NCBI GenBank assembly: GCA_934699705.1 | Contig: CAKUXD010000002.1 | Coordinates: 1-64,000 of the forward strand | Direction: 5' to 3' | DNA length: 64,000 nucleotides | From: an uncultured Candidatus Melainabacteria bacterium | Lineage (GTDB): Bacteria; Cyanobacteriota; Vampirovibrionia; Gastranaerophilales; Gastranaerophilaceae | Shown: in pieces, positions 9,362 to 17,894 of the stretch | How the letters are laid out: each line of letters starts with the position of its first letter | Numbering within the stretch: position 1 is the first letter of the stretch | The notes under the pieces: model-generated | Database searches by the model: none | Told to the model about the DNA's origin: nothing | Seen by the model: the letters and a program-made list of their open reading frames with translations, nothing else | Program-made: the position numbers and the translations under genes

Positions 9362-11245
9362 ATGAATAAAAGTCAATCTTTAGGTATGTATATAATCTTA
9401 GGCATTATGATACTCGCTTTTGTATCTATGCTATTTACAGGCCCTACAACAACAACAGAAGAATTATCTTATACTAATTTCTTGCAAAAACTTACTGCAG
9501 GTGAAATCAAATCAGTTGAAATGGACAAAACTTTTTTAATCGCATTACCTAAAGAACAACCTAAAAAAGAAAAAGCTACAAAAAAAGAACTTCCTATGCT
9601 ATACAGCATGCAACAAGCAACTCCAACACTTCAATACAAGGTGTTAACTCCTAACGATCCGTCGCTTATGAAAAAACTTGAAGAAGCTAATGTTGAAATT
9701 TCTGTAAGCAAACCAAGCGAATCTTCAAAAATAATTAACCTTATCGGCTCTCTAGCTTTGCCGTTATTTATAATTATATTCCTAATCATAATGGCAAGAG
9801 GACTCTCTGCTGGCGGTTCACAAGCAATGTCTTTTGGCAAAAGCAGAGCAAAAATGCTACTCGATAGCAAAGTAAAAGTAATGTTCAAAGATGTTGCAGG
9901 TATTGATGAAGAAAAGAAAGAACTTGAAGAAATTGTTGATTTCTTGAAAAATGGCGAAAAATATATAAAATTAGGCGCAAAAATTCCTAAAGGCGTACTT
10001 TTAGTAGGCCCTCCAGGAACAGGTAAAACCTTAATGGCTAAAGCTGTTGCAGGTGAAGCAGGCGTACCTTTCTTTTCAATCTCAGGTTCAGATTTCGTTG
10101 AAATGTTTGTCGGCGTTGGCGCAAGTCGTGTTCGCGATTTGTTTGACCAAGCTAAAAAACATCAACCTTGTATTATTTTTATCGACGAAATTGATGCCGT
10201 AGGTCGCCAACGTGGCGCTGGATTAGGCGGTGGACATGACGAAAGAGAACAAACACTAAACCAATTACTTGTTGAAATGGACGGTTTTGACGAAACAATG
10301 AACATAATCGTTATTGCCGCTACAAACAGACCTGACATACTTGATAACGCCCTTTTAAGACCTGGAAGATTTGACAGACAAATAGTTATCAACAGACCTG
10401 ACATTTTGGGTAGAGAACAGATTTTACAAGTCCACGCTAAAAATAAACCTCTCGCTGAAGAAGTTGATTTAAAAGTTTTAGCAAAACGTACTCCAGGATT
10501 TACTGGCGCTGATTTGCAAAATCTTTTAAACGAAGCCGCTTTACTTGCAGCAAGACACAATAAAACCAGAATTTACATGGACGATTTGGAAGAAGCTATC
10601 GACAAAGTTATGGCTGGACCAGAAAAGAAAAGCCGTATTATTTCTGATGAAGAAAAAGAAAATACTGCTTATCACGAAGTCGGACACGCTTTACTTGCAA
10701 AACTTCTTAAAAATTGCGATCCATTACATAAAGTTTCAATTATCCCTCGCGGAATGGCTTTGGGCGTAACAATGGTTCTCCCAGAAAAAGACCATTTAAC
10801 TATGAAAAAAGTTCAATTGCTTGATAAAATCGCCATGACTTTAGGTGGCAGAGTTGCAGAAGAAATTATCTACGGTAAAGAGTTCATCACTACTGGCGCT
10901 TCAAATGATTTGGAAAAAGTAACTCAAATGGCAAGAGCAATGGTTACAAAATACGGCATGAGCGAAAAATTAGGTAATTTGGCTTACGGCAAAAGTCAAG
11001 ACCACGTATTCATGGGACGCGATTTCGGACACTCAAGAGATTATTCCGAAGAAATTGCCGCAGAAATTGATGAAGAAGTTCAAAGAATTGTTAAAGAACA
11101 ATATGAACTTGCAAAAACTTTATTAATAGACAATAGAGATATGCTTGATACAATTTCGCACAAACTTCTTGAAATGGAAACTTTAGACGAAAAAGAATTT
11201 GTTGAATTAATGGATCAAGTTAAAAATGCAAGAGCAGAATTCTAA
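9362..11245 (+). CDS. ftsH: ATP-dependent zinc metalloprotease FtsH
   Basis: 627 residues, a usual length for FtsH. It has two N-terminal membrane segments (about residues 9-27 and 127-146) enclosing a periplasmic domain. The AAA module has Walker A GPPGTGKT (216-223), Walker B IIFIDE (271-276), and the second region of homology ending RPGRFDR (333-339). The zinc protease motif is HEVGH (438-442). It degrades misfolded and short-lived membrane and cytosolic proteins at the inner membrane. The start is supported by AGAGG 8-12 bases upstream. The following gene overlaps its end by 20 bases, so ftsH heads a three-gene operon with the corrinoid protein subunits. Confidence 0.98.
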   Translation: MNKSQSLGMYIILGIMILAFVSMLFTGPTTTTEELSYTNFLQKLTAGEIKSVEMDKTFLIALPKEQPKKEKATKKELPMLYSMQQATPTLQYKVLTPNDPSLMKKLEEANVEISVSKPSESSKIINLIGSLALPLFIIIFLIIMARGLSAGGSQAMSFGKSRAKMLLDSKVKVMFKDVAGIDEEKKELEEIVDFLKNGEKYIKLGAKIPKGVLLVGPPGTGKTLMAKAVAGEAGVPFFSISGSDFVEMFVGVGASRVRDLFDQAKKHQPCIIFIDEIDAVGRQRGAGLGGGHDEREQTLNQLLVEMDGFDETMNIIVIAATNRPDILDNALLRPGRFDRQIVINRPDILGREQILQVHAKNKPLAEEVDLKVLAKRTPGFTGADLQNLLNEAALLAARHNKTRIYMDDLEEAIDKVMAGPEKKSRIISDEEKENTAYHEVGHALLAKLLKNCDPLHKVSIIPRGMALGVTMVLPEKDHLTMKKVQLLDKIAMTLGGRVAEEIIYGKEFITTGASNDLEKVTQMARAMVTKYGMSEKLGNLAYGKSQDHVFMGRDFGHSRDYSEEIAAEIDEEVQRIVKEQYELAKTLLIDNRDMLDTISHKLLEMETLDEKEFVELMDQVKNARAEF

Positions 11246-12119
11246 ATTTACAATAAAACAACCCATTAGAACAGTTCATCTCGGTAATTTAAAAATCGGT
11301 TCTGATACATCTTTTCATTTTTTAACCGAAAATGAAAACGTGTCAAAATCACTTTACGCCTTAGAATTAAATATCTTTAACCCGCATAATTCACCTCAAG
11401 TCGTACAAAATGCCTTCCTTGACGTTTTAAACGACCCAGTTAAAACAATTCAAAAAGCACAAACAACATCTTGCGACATTCTAGGTCTGAAATTCAATAT
11501 TGACGAGAATATCAACAGTATTAAACCCGCAAAAGAACTTTTAAAAGAACTTTTGCCACACATAACAAAACCGCTGATGATTAGAGGAATTAATAATTCT
11601 GAAATAGATTCTATACTTTTACCAGAATTAATAAGTGTATTGGATAGACAAGCTATAATTGCTTTTGCAGAAGAAAAATCTTACAAAAACATCGTTCCTT
11701 CTGTTGTAAAAGGTGAACACATACTTGTTATCAGAACTCCAATAGACATAAATCTTGCAAAAGAGATGAATATTTTAACAACAGAAATGGGACTTTCAGC
11801 CGATAAAATTCTTATTGATACTGATATGGGCGGATTAGGTTACGGCTTAGAATACGGTTATAGTATTATGGAAAGGATTAAACTTGCTGGATTTGAGGGC
11901 GATAAAATGCTTAATATGCCAATTATTGCTTTTGCAGGAGAAGAAACTCTCAAAACAAAAGAAGCAAAATCTGAAGAATTTTCTGAAAGTTGGGGAGAAT
12001 TAAATCAACGCGCGACAATGCTTGAAATAACTGCAGGTTCAGCAATTTCTGCCGCAGGCGCAAATATTGTTGTTTTAAACCTTCCAAAAAGTGTTGAAAC
12101 TTTAAAAGGAGTTCAATAA
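11226..12119 (+). CDS. acsD: Corrinoid iron-sulfur protein small subunit (ACS/CODH delta-type)
   Basis: 297 residues, slightly shorter than typical AcsD/CdhD proteins. It belongs by overall sequence to the TIM-barrel delta subunit of the acetyl-CoA synthase/decarbonylase complex, the smaller half of the corrinoid iron-sulfur protein. Recognisable stretches are the N-terminal VHLGNLKIG, the ILIDTDMGGLGYGLEYGYS segment and the final AGSAISAAGANIVVL helix. With the large subunit it normally carries a methyl group between methyltetrahydrofolate and acetyl-CoA synthase. The start overlaps ftsH by 20 bases and no clear Shine-Dalgarno is seen, consistent with translational coupling. No catalytic CODH or ACS gene is nearby, so the partner here is unknown. 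Confidence 0.8.
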   Translation: MQEQNSKFTIKQPIRTVHLGNLKIGSDTSFHFLTENENVSKSLYALELNIFNPHNSPQVVQNAFLDVLNDPVKTIQKAQTTSCDILGLKFNIDENINSIKPAKELLKELLPHITKPLMIRGINNSEIDSILLPELISVLDRQAIIAFAEEKSYKNIVPSVVKGEHILVIRTPIDINLAKEMNILTTEMGLSADKILIDTDMGGLGYGLEYGYSIMERIKLAGFEGDKMLNMPIIAFAGEETLKTKEAKSEEFSESWGELNQRATMLEITAGSAISAAGANIVVLNLPKSVETLKGVQ

Positions 12120-13264
12120 TGGCAGAACTTTCAGGATTACAAGTTTTTAAATATCTTCCAGCATCTAAAAAAGCTGACAATTCTAACTGCAAAGCCTGTG
12201 GATTTCCAACTTGCATGGCGTACGCTTTAAAATTGGCTAAAGGACAAACAGAAATTGAACTTTGCCCTCACGCGCCAGAAGAACTAAAAGCACTATTTTC
12301 TCATACAATGAAAAAAGCTCAAAAAGAAATTCAGCTAGGATACGAACAAAAAACTACCATTGGCGGTGAAGATGTTTTATTCAGACATGATAAAACTTTT
12401 ATAAATCCTACGGCATTATTTGTGGTTATTGATACAGATAAAGACTACCAAACCAAATTAGAACGAATTTTAAAATTTGAAATATCAAGAATAAATGAAA
12501 CCTTCAAACCTGATGGAATTTTACTAAAAGGTTCAAAAATTACACCTGAGTTAATAAAAACCATTGAAAACAAAGGGCTTACAGTAATTGATAAAATTCC
12601 AGACGAATTAATGCAAATTAAAGAAAACTCTTTTGCAAAAACGGTTGAAAAGTTGACTTTAACCCGCAGAACAGCTGTTGAAACTAAAGCTGAGGAATTT
12701 TCAAAACCAACTTTTGTCTATTTTGAACACCAAGAAAACTTTTTCAATCTATGTGCAAAAGCCAGTTATTACCTTTGTAAATACGCAAATATGCTAGTTT
12801 TTGAAGATTTTGATGAAGCCATGTTTGCATCATTACTAACTTTAAGACAAAATATTTTCACAGATCCGCAAAAACCTTTACAAATAGAGCCAAAAGTATA
12901 TGAATTTAATAATCCAGATGAAAACGCAATAATTTTTTTAACCACAAATTTTGCGCTCACTTATTTTTCTGTTGCAAACGAGCTTGAAACCTTAAACAGA
13001 GGAACTTACTTAATTGTAACTCCATCAGAAGGTATGAGTGTTTTAACCGCTTGGTCAGCAGAGAAAATTACCGCTCAAATTGTGGCAAAAGCAATTAAAA
13101 ACTCAGGACTTTACGAAAAAGTTAAAAATAAAAAGATATTTATTCCAGGGCTTTTGGCTCACATGCAAAAAGAGTTACAAGACGCTATTCCAGATTTTGA
13201 GATATGTTTAAGTACAACTGAAGCATACATGATAAAAGATTTTGTCAAAAATTTAGATTTTTAA
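12119..13264 (+). CDS. acsC: Corrinoid iron-sulfur protein large subunit (ACS/CODH gamma-type)
   Basis: 381 residues, shorter than the usual 440-450. The start overlaps the preceding stop (TAATG). The N-terminal 4Fe-4S domain has Cys24, Cys27, Cys32 and Cys49, exactly the C-x2-C-x4-C-x16-C spacing of AcsC, in the context CKACGFPTC. The rest resembles the TIM barrel plus cobamide-binding C-terminal domain (FLTTNFALTYFSVANELE, ending in IPGLLAHMQKEL). Family role: methyl carrier using a cobamide. Reduced length and absence of CODH/ACS neighbours suggest a role outside a full Wood-Ljungdahl pathway; this is inference. A terminator follows. Confidence 0.82.
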   Translation: MAELSGLQVFKYLPASKKADNSNCKACGFPTCMAYALKLAKGQTEIELCPHAPEELKALFSHTMKKAQKEIQLGYEQKTTIGGEDVLFRHDKTFINPTALFVVIDTDKDYQTKLERILKFEISRINETFKPDGILLKGSKITPELIKTIENKGLTVIDKIPDELMQIKENSFAKTVEKLTLTRRTAVETKAEEFSKPTFVYFEHQENFFNLCAKASYYLCKYANMLVFEDFDEAMFASLLTLRQNIFTDPQKPLQIEPKVYEFNNPDENAIIFLTTNFALTYFSVANELETLNRGTYLIVTPSEGMSVLTAWSAEKITAQIVAKAIKNSGLYEKVKNKKIFIPGLLAHMQKELQDAIPDFEICLSTTEAYMIKDFVKNLDF

Positions 13265-13284
13265 TTAAATTTCAAATAAAAAAC

Positions 13285-13318
13285 TACCCAGTTGAGTTCA
13301 TTCTGGGTAATTTTTTGA
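13285..13318 (+). terminator. Intrinsic terminator after the ftsH-acsD-acsC operon
   Basis: TACCCAG (13285-13291) pairs with CTGGGTA (13303-13309) around an 11-base loop and is followed by ATTTTTTGATTTTTT. It ends 48 bases before the rubrerythrin start. Confidence 0.75.
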
Positions 13319-13365
13319 TTTTTTATTATTGCTATAATTTCTTTGTAATGAGAAAGGAGCAAAAT

Positions 13366-13905
13366 ATGGATTTTAAAGGGAGTAAAACAGAAAAAAACTT
13401 GCTTGAAGCATTTTCTGGAGAATCGATGGCGCGAAACAAATATACTTTTTATGCCTCACAAGCCAGAAAAGACGGCTATGAATATATCGCAAGAATTTTT
13501 GAAGAAACCGCAAACAACGAAAAAGAACACGCAAAAATATGGTTCAAATACTTGAATAATGGCAGTATTAGTGATACAAAATCAAATTTAAAAGACGCAT
13601 GTAAGAGTGAATACTACGAATGGACAACCATGTACAAAAACTTTGCAAAAACTGCGAAAGAAGAAGGTTTTGATGACATCGCCACGCATTTTGAACGAGT
13701 TTTGACGGTAGAAAAATTTCACAATGAGCGATATGACAAACTTCTTGAACAAGTTAAACAAGAAGAAATGTTTAAATCTCCCTCGCCAATTTTATGGGAG
13801 TGTGGAAATTGCGGATATCACGTTATAAGCGAAGATGCACCGAAAATTTGTCCTTTATGCTCTCACCCGCAATCCTTCTTTTTTAAAAAAGATAATATTC
13901 TTTAA
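13366..13905 (+). CDS. Rubrerythrin
   Basis: 179 residues, a normal rubrerythrin length. The start at 13366 is chosen because AGAAAGGAG lies directly upstream; a longer frame exists but has no ribosome site. The N-terminal four-helix ferritin-like domain carries the Glu and His ligands of the di-iron site (NLLEAFSGESMARNKY, NEKEHAK, VEKFHNERY). The C-terminal rubredoxin domain has paired CxxC motifs (ECGNCGYH and CPLCSH). It reduces hydrogen peroxide in the cytosol of anaerobes, drawing electrons through rubredoxin-like partners. Transcribed alone; its 3' end lies 2 bases from the convergent phospholipase D gene, so no separate terminator fits between them. Confidence 0.95.
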   Translation: MDFKGSKTEKNLLEAFSGESMARNKYTFYASQARKDGYEYIARIFEETANNEKEHAKIWFKYLNNGSISDTKSNLKDACKSEYYEWTTMYKNFAKTAKEEGFDDIATHFERVLTVEKFHNERYDKLLEQVKQEEMFKSPSPILWECGNCGYHVISEDAPKICPLCSHPQSFFFKKDNIL

Positions 13906-13907
13906 AG

Positions 13908-15728
13908 CTATTTCAACGGTTTTGAATAACTTTTACAACCTGAATCATCAGAGTCTATTTTTCCATCAAAATCGTTATCCACACCATCAAAACAAGAGCC
14001 AAGCGAGTCGTGAGATTCGCTTGCTACATTTTTAACTAGCCAAATATCTGGAATTTTTTCCCAAACATACATAAAAAAGTCTTTATAATATTTTGCCATA
14101 GCTGAATTTTCAATCACTAAAGTATTTTCGTCATTTTTCATTTCTCCACTTTTTGAAAAATTCATTGAACCAATAACTAAATATTTATCATCAATTATCA
14201 TACTTTTTGAATGCATTTTACCTGCGTAATTTTCTGTTTTTACCGCAATTCCACTTTTTCTTAATTCATCAATTTTTGTATGTTTGTTACTTGCACTTGT
14301 TGCATCTAGGATTATCTTCACATCTACATTACGAGCCTTTGCCTCTACTAAAGCCTTAACAAAATCCTTGTGAGTAATTACAAAAGCTGGAATATAAATA
14401 TATTTTTCTGCTTTGTGTATTAAAGGTATCAATGTTGAAGTTATTGTGCTATCTTGCGGTGAAAAATATACTGAAAGCACAGTATCACCCAGTATTATAT
14501 TTTCTTTATTTTCAATTATATTTTTCTTAGTGTGGAATTTACCTTCCAACATTTGATTAAATTCTTGCTCGTAAATATGCGCGATTTCAGGAGATTTAAT
14601 TAAAAGAACAGCGTTAGAATTAAAGCCTGACAAATCAGTATTACTAATATTTGCAGAACCTGTCAAAACTGCTTTTGAATCAAAAATCAAAAATTTGTTA
14701 TGCATAATTGATGATTGATAATTTTTATCGCCATAATCGCCTTTACTACCGACAATCAGGCGAGCTAGATTAAACGTATCAGAATAAAAATTTCCACCCT
14801 CAGCATTAACGTCATAAACCATACGAACACTAACTCCGCGTCTTATCGCATTGTTAAGAGCATTCGTAACATCAGGGATATCAGTATAACCATATAACGC
14901 CATATCTATTGTTTTGTTTGAACTATTAATCTGTCTTACAAGTTCTGTACAAAACTCCGTTGTACACGCAGAACTAGGTTTAAATACAGTCGTCAAATCA
15001 GTTAAAAACAACTTTATGTCGCCAGATGCAACTAAAAATTTCTGTGGCTTTATATTTTTAATAATGTTTTTCTCAGCCGAATTAATATCAGATTTTACAA
15101 TAGTCTTTTGGTCTTTTTTTACAACATCTTTGCAAAATTTACATTCTTGCGCGCTTTTTGGAATTTGGCTTAACGGTAAAATAGCAATATCGTGAGCAAG
15201 TTGTCCATATTTACAGTTTAACCTGTGATATTTATTACTTTTATTATTAAAAATTCTCAATTTTGAACTTTTTGCTAAATTAACCTGCTTGTCAAACAGT
15301 TTTTCATTAACAGGTTTAGAATTTTCTAACGCAAATGGCGAATTTTTCATCAAATTATTATAGTTTTTGCCATTTACCGTAATTTGAATATTGTTATTAT
15401 CTAATTTTTTATATTTTACATTTTTATTTTCGATTAAACTTTGTGCATATTTTTCAGCGTAATAACCAATTGCCAAAGCTGTTTCTTCATCAATACCAAC
15501 ACTTTCCGCCAAAGTTTTTTGATAATCACTTACCTCAGAAGTGAACGTTACAACGTCCTCTACGTTAAACTTTTCATTAACTTCAACTTTACCATTTTTA
15601 TTCAAATCAATAGCGACGAGCGACGGAGAATAAACACGCAAAACGTGAACTGTTGCCTTTGTATGATAAAAACAACTTACAAAAGCAATCAATAATAAAA
15701 CAATTAAAATAATACTATACTTTTTCAT
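13908..15728 (-). CDS. Secreted or membrane-anchored phospholipase D-family protein with calcium-binding loops
   Basis: About 606 residues from the ATG at 15728, which overlaps the upstream deacetylase stop. An N-terminal hydrophobic helix acts as signal or anchor. Next comes a canonical EF-hand loop (DLNKNGKVEVNE, residues 41-52). A His-x3-Cys followed 24 residues later by CxxC forms an Ada-like zinc site (about 168-199). Two HKD motifs follow, MHNKFLIFD (His343, Lys345, Asp350) and MHSKSMIID (His506, Lys508, Asp513), so one polypeptide has the full catalytic pair. The C-terminus ends in a second calcium-type loop, DGVDNDFDGKIDSDDSGC. Likely a phosphodiesterase or nuclease acting outside the cytoplasm; the substrate cannot be told. 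Confidence 0.85.
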   Translation of the reverse strand: MKKYSIILIVLLLIAFVSCFYHTKATVHVLRVYSPSLVAIDLNKNGKVEVNEKFNVEDVVTFTSEVSDYQKTLAESVGIDEETALAIGYYAEKYAQSLIENKNVKYKKLDNNNIQITVNGKNYNNLMKNSPFALENSKPVNEKLFDKQVNLAKSSKLRIFNNKSNKYHRLNCKYGQLAHDIAILPLSQIPKSAQECKFCKDVVKKDQKTIVKSDINSAEKNIIKNIKPQKFLVASGDIKLFLTDLTTVFKPSSACTTEFCTELVRQINSSNKTIDMALYGYTDIPDVTNALNNAIRRGVSVRMVYDVNAEGGNFYSDTFNLARLIVGSKGDYGDKNYQSSIMHNKFLIFDSKAVLTGSANISNTDLSGFNSNAVLLIKSPEIAHIYEQEFNQMLEGKFHTKKNIIENKENIILGDTVLSVYFSPQDSTITSTLIPLIHKAEKYIYIPAFVITHKDFVKALVEAKARNVDVKIILDATSASNKHTKIDELRKSGIAVKTENYAGKMHSKSMIIDDKYLVIGSMNFSKSGEMKNDENTLVIENSAMAKYYKDFFMYVWEKIPDIWLVKNVASESHDSLGSCFDGVDNDFDGKIDSDDSGCKSYSKPLK

Positions 15729-16578
15729 CATCTTGCTTCGCCAACTCTTTATAAGTCGTAAATTCAAATCCCATATTCTCAATCTTAAACTTCATATCAC
15801 GATTTTGAATTATCAAATATTCGTCTTGCTTTTCTGCATAATAAGGGTGAATTAAAGATTCCACCAAAATATTTTCTTCTGTTTTCAACGCATTCAAACC
15901 ATTTTCTACCGTACTATTATTCATCATGCCAGTATAACTTACACCAACGAGATAATCGTTAGTTTTCAAATTTTTATACTGAGCAAGAGTTTTTTTATTT
16001 TTAATAGAAAAAGAATTTAACAATATTACCTTTATTTGATTAACTGGATATTTAAAATTTATATGTTTTAGAACAGAAGGCGTCAAATAAGGTCTTTCAA
16101 ATTGTGTTCTGACAAAAGGAATACCATATTCATCAGCCAGTCGACAAGTTATTTTAAAGATTTCAGGAATTGCGTGTGTATGTACATGTGAATCTATATG
16201 CGCAGGTTTTAAATATTCTAAAATCTTTTCAATTTGCGCTCTAAATTCAGCCTCAACCTGTTCTAAAAAATTTTTATTATGCGATTTCATTAATAATTGA
16301 ATAAATCCATTATTAAAATTTCCGTCAACATCAGTTAGCATAGGAATTTCAGTAAAACTTTTTAACGCTTGTCCTTCAATCAAATTCAAATGCACACCGA
16401 CGCATAAATCTGGGCATTCTGGTAAAATTTCATTTACTGCAGCAGAAAAGGCTTCACCATTTGCACAAAGGCTTGCTGATTTTAAAACACCGCTATTATA
16501 ACCGTCAACAACACCTTTATTTATATTTTTTGATAAACCGAAATCATCTGCATTAAGTATAAATTTCTTATCACTCAT
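15715..16578 (-). CDS. YdjC/ChbG-family carbohydrate deacetylase
   Basis: 287 residues from the ATG at 16578, followed by KKFILNADDFGLSKNIN. The ADDFG motif holds the metal-binding Asp pair of the family, and HIDSHVHTH supplies the further His ligands. YdjC-like enzymes remove acetyl groups from acetylated sugars such as chitobiose or polysaccharide intermediates. It overlaps the start of the phospholipase D gene by 14 bases, so both are co-transcribed. It is divergent from a glycosyltransferase of the GtrB/ArnC type. Deacetylases of this kind often sit beside such glycosyltransferases, so a joint role in lipid-linked sugar modification is plausible but not shown. Confidence 0.88.
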   Translation of the reverse strand: MSDKKFILNADDFGLSKNINKGVVDGYNSGVLKSASLCANGEAFSAAVNEILPECPDLCVGVHLNLIEGQALKSFTEIPMLTDVDGNFNNGFIQLLMKSHNKNFLEQVEAEFRAQIEKILEYLKPAHIDSHVHTHAIPEIFKITCRLADEYGIPFVRTQFERPYLTPSVLKHINFKYPVNQIKVILLNSFSIKNKKTLAQYKNLKTNDYLVGVSYTGMMNNSTVENGLNALKTEENILVESLIHPYYAEKQDEYLIIQNRDMKFKIENMGFEFTTYKELAKQDDEKV

Positions 16579-16587
16579 AAATTTTTC

Positions 16588-16616
16588 TTGCCCTTCAATC
16601 TTTATTATTATAATAT
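16588..16616 (+). promoter_or_regulatory. Candidate promoter of the glycosyltransferase gene
   Basis: TTGCCC (16588-16593) and TAATAT (16611-16616) have a 17-base spacer and lie about 30 bases before the glycosyltransferase ATG. The boxes overlap the divergent leader of the deacetylase gene. Only a motif match. Confidence 0.35.
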
Positions 16617-16646
16617 AAAAATACAGATAAGACAAAAGGACACAAA

Positions 16647-17600
16647 ATGGACAAACCTATTCTGGCAATTACAATACCTTGCTACAACGAAGAATTATGC
16701 ATCGAAAGTACCATTAATAGCCTATTTGAAGTATTAAATGATTTAATAAAAAAGAATAAAATTAGCGAACAAAGCTTTATTTATTGCATTGATGATGGCT
16801 CAAAAGACAAAACATGGGAAATAATTTCACATTTACACGAAATTAATCCTTTGGTAAAAGGTCGAAAATTTGTAAGAAATTACGGAAACCAAAAAGCACA
16901 TATCGCAGGTTTGTTAGGAGTTAGAGAATTAGGTTGTGATTGCACAGTATCAATTGATGCGGATTTACAACAAGACCAATGGACAATAGAAAAATTTGTT
17001 GATGAATACCTAAAGGGCGCAGATATTGTTTTTGGAATTAGAAATAACCGAAAAACAGACTCTTTTTTAAAAAAGACAACTGCAATTTGTTTCTACAAAA
17101 TCATGAATTTATTGGGCGTAAAAATTCCAATGAACCACTCTGATTTTAGATTAGTAAGCAAACGCGCACTAGAGATTTTGGCACAATATCCTGAAAAACA
17201 AATATTTTTAAGAGGGTTTTTCCACGAAGTTGGATTAAAATCAACAGTAGTGAATTTTGACGTAAAACCTAGATTACAAGGCAAATCAAAATTCAACTAC
17301 ATGACTTTATTAGGGCTTGCGCTTAATGGCATAACCTCGTTTAGCATAACTCCGCTTAGAATTATTGCGGTTTTAGGTTTCTTTATGGCATTCATTTCAA
17401 TCGGAATAGGACTAGAGGTTATACTTGAAAAAATTATATATAACAATGCTCCAAATGGTTGGGCAACACTTGTTGTATTATTAACGTTCTTTGGTGGTTT
17501 ACAATTGTTCTGTATGGGTATAATTGGCGAATATGTCGGACAAATTTACAGAGAGGTTAAAGCCCGCCCTAGATACATCGTTGAAACAGAGTTAAAATAA
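16647..17600 (+). CDS. Family 2 glycosyltransferase, DPM1/GtrB/ArnC-like, membrane-bound
   Basis: 317 residues. The N-terminal GT-A domain starts ITIPCYNEE and has the nucleotide-binding DDGSKDKTWE and the catalytic IDADLQQ. Two hydrophobic helices (about residues 240-265 and 275-300) close the protein, as in GtrB/ArnC enzymes that transfer a sugar to polyprenyl phosphate at the inner membrane. The C-terminal signature GIIGEYVGQIYREVKARPRYIVE is typical. AAAGGA lies 8 bases before the start. It is the last chromosomal gene before the prophage. Confidence 0.9.
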   Translation: MDKPILAITIPCYNEELCIESTINSLFEVLNDLIKKNKISEQSFIYCIDDGSKDKTWEIISHLHEINPLVKGRKFVRNYGNQKAHIAGLLGVRELGCDCTVSIDADLQQDQWTIEKFVDEYLKGADIVFGIRNNRKTDSFLKKTTAICFYKIMNLLGVKIPMNHSDFRLVSKRALEILAQYPEKQIFLRGFFHEVGLKSTVVNFDVKPRLQGKSKFNYMTLLGLALNGITSFSITPLRIIAVLGFFMAFISIGIGLEVILEKIIYNNAPNGWATLVVLLTFFGGLQLFCMGIIGEYVGQIYREVKARPRYIVETELK

Positions 17601-17691
17601 CTTGAACTCACTATTATTTATCATACTTAATGTTTGCTATACAATGTGAACAATTGAAGTTTATTGATTTATTTTTATTTATGAACACAAT

Positions 17692-17718
17692 AAAAAGTTC
17701 GCCATGATTATGACGAAC
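17692..17718 (-). terminator. Minus-strand intrinsic terminator abutting attL (probable original host terminator)
   Basis: Read on the minus strand, GTTCGTCAT (17718-17710), loop AATC, ATGGCGAAC (17705-17697) form a 9-bp stem (one G-U pair) followed by TTTTT (17696-17692). The first two bases of the stem belong to the attL core. Nothing is coded on the minus strand immediately upstream inside the prophage, so this looks like the cut-off end of a host transcript. Confidence 0.6.
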
Positions 17719-17743
17719 ATTAAATAAACACGAGGATATTAAG
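17717..17743 (+). other. attL core (27-bp repeat)
   Basis: The repeat begins ACATTAAATAAACACG and ends GGATATTAAG. It is identical to 44944-44970 and lies 151 bases before the integrase start. The flanks diverge completely on both sides. The core lies in an intergenic region, not in a tRNA gene. Confidence 0.9.
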
Positions 17744-17763
17744 TTTTTGAGTTCGTAATATTC

Positions 17764-17779
17764 AGAAAAAGTGAGAAAA
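17764..17779 (+). repeat. Shared arm-region repeat AGAAAAAGTGAGAAAA (left copy)
   Basis: This 16-base sequence recurs exactly at 44784-44799, inside the other phage end. An inverted partial copy (ACTTTTTCT) is at 17837-17845. Candidate binding site for integrase or an accessory factor. Confidence 0.6.
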
Positions 17780-17857
17780 GGTTTTTTATTGTTTTACTCT
17801 TGATTTTTTATTATTTTTGTTTTTACATGTTTTCATACTTTTTCTAATTTTTTATTA

Positions 17858-17879
17858 AAAAGTGTGGTAAAAGTGTGGT
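17858..17879 (+). repeat. Tandem integrase arm-type sites, AAAAGTGTGGT twice
   Basis: Two directly adjacent 11-bp copies (17858-17868 and 17869-17879) end 15 bases before the integrase start codon. A third exact copy is at 44843-44853, preceded by a degenerate one. Their position just inside both cores matches arm-type sites bound by the N-terminal domain of tyrosine integrases. Being next to the integrase start, they may also let the integrase regulate itself. Confidence 0.65.
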
Positions 17880-17894
17880 GTCGAGATAATATAA

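Noticed and set aside
11226..13264. A complete Wood-Ljungdahl locus
   Set aside because: Only the two corrinoid protein subunits are present; neighbours are ftsH and rubrerythrin.
17601..17743. tRNA or tmRNA gene as the integration target
   Set aside because: No cloverleaf or CCA-type end on either strand at the core; the target is intergenic before a terminator.
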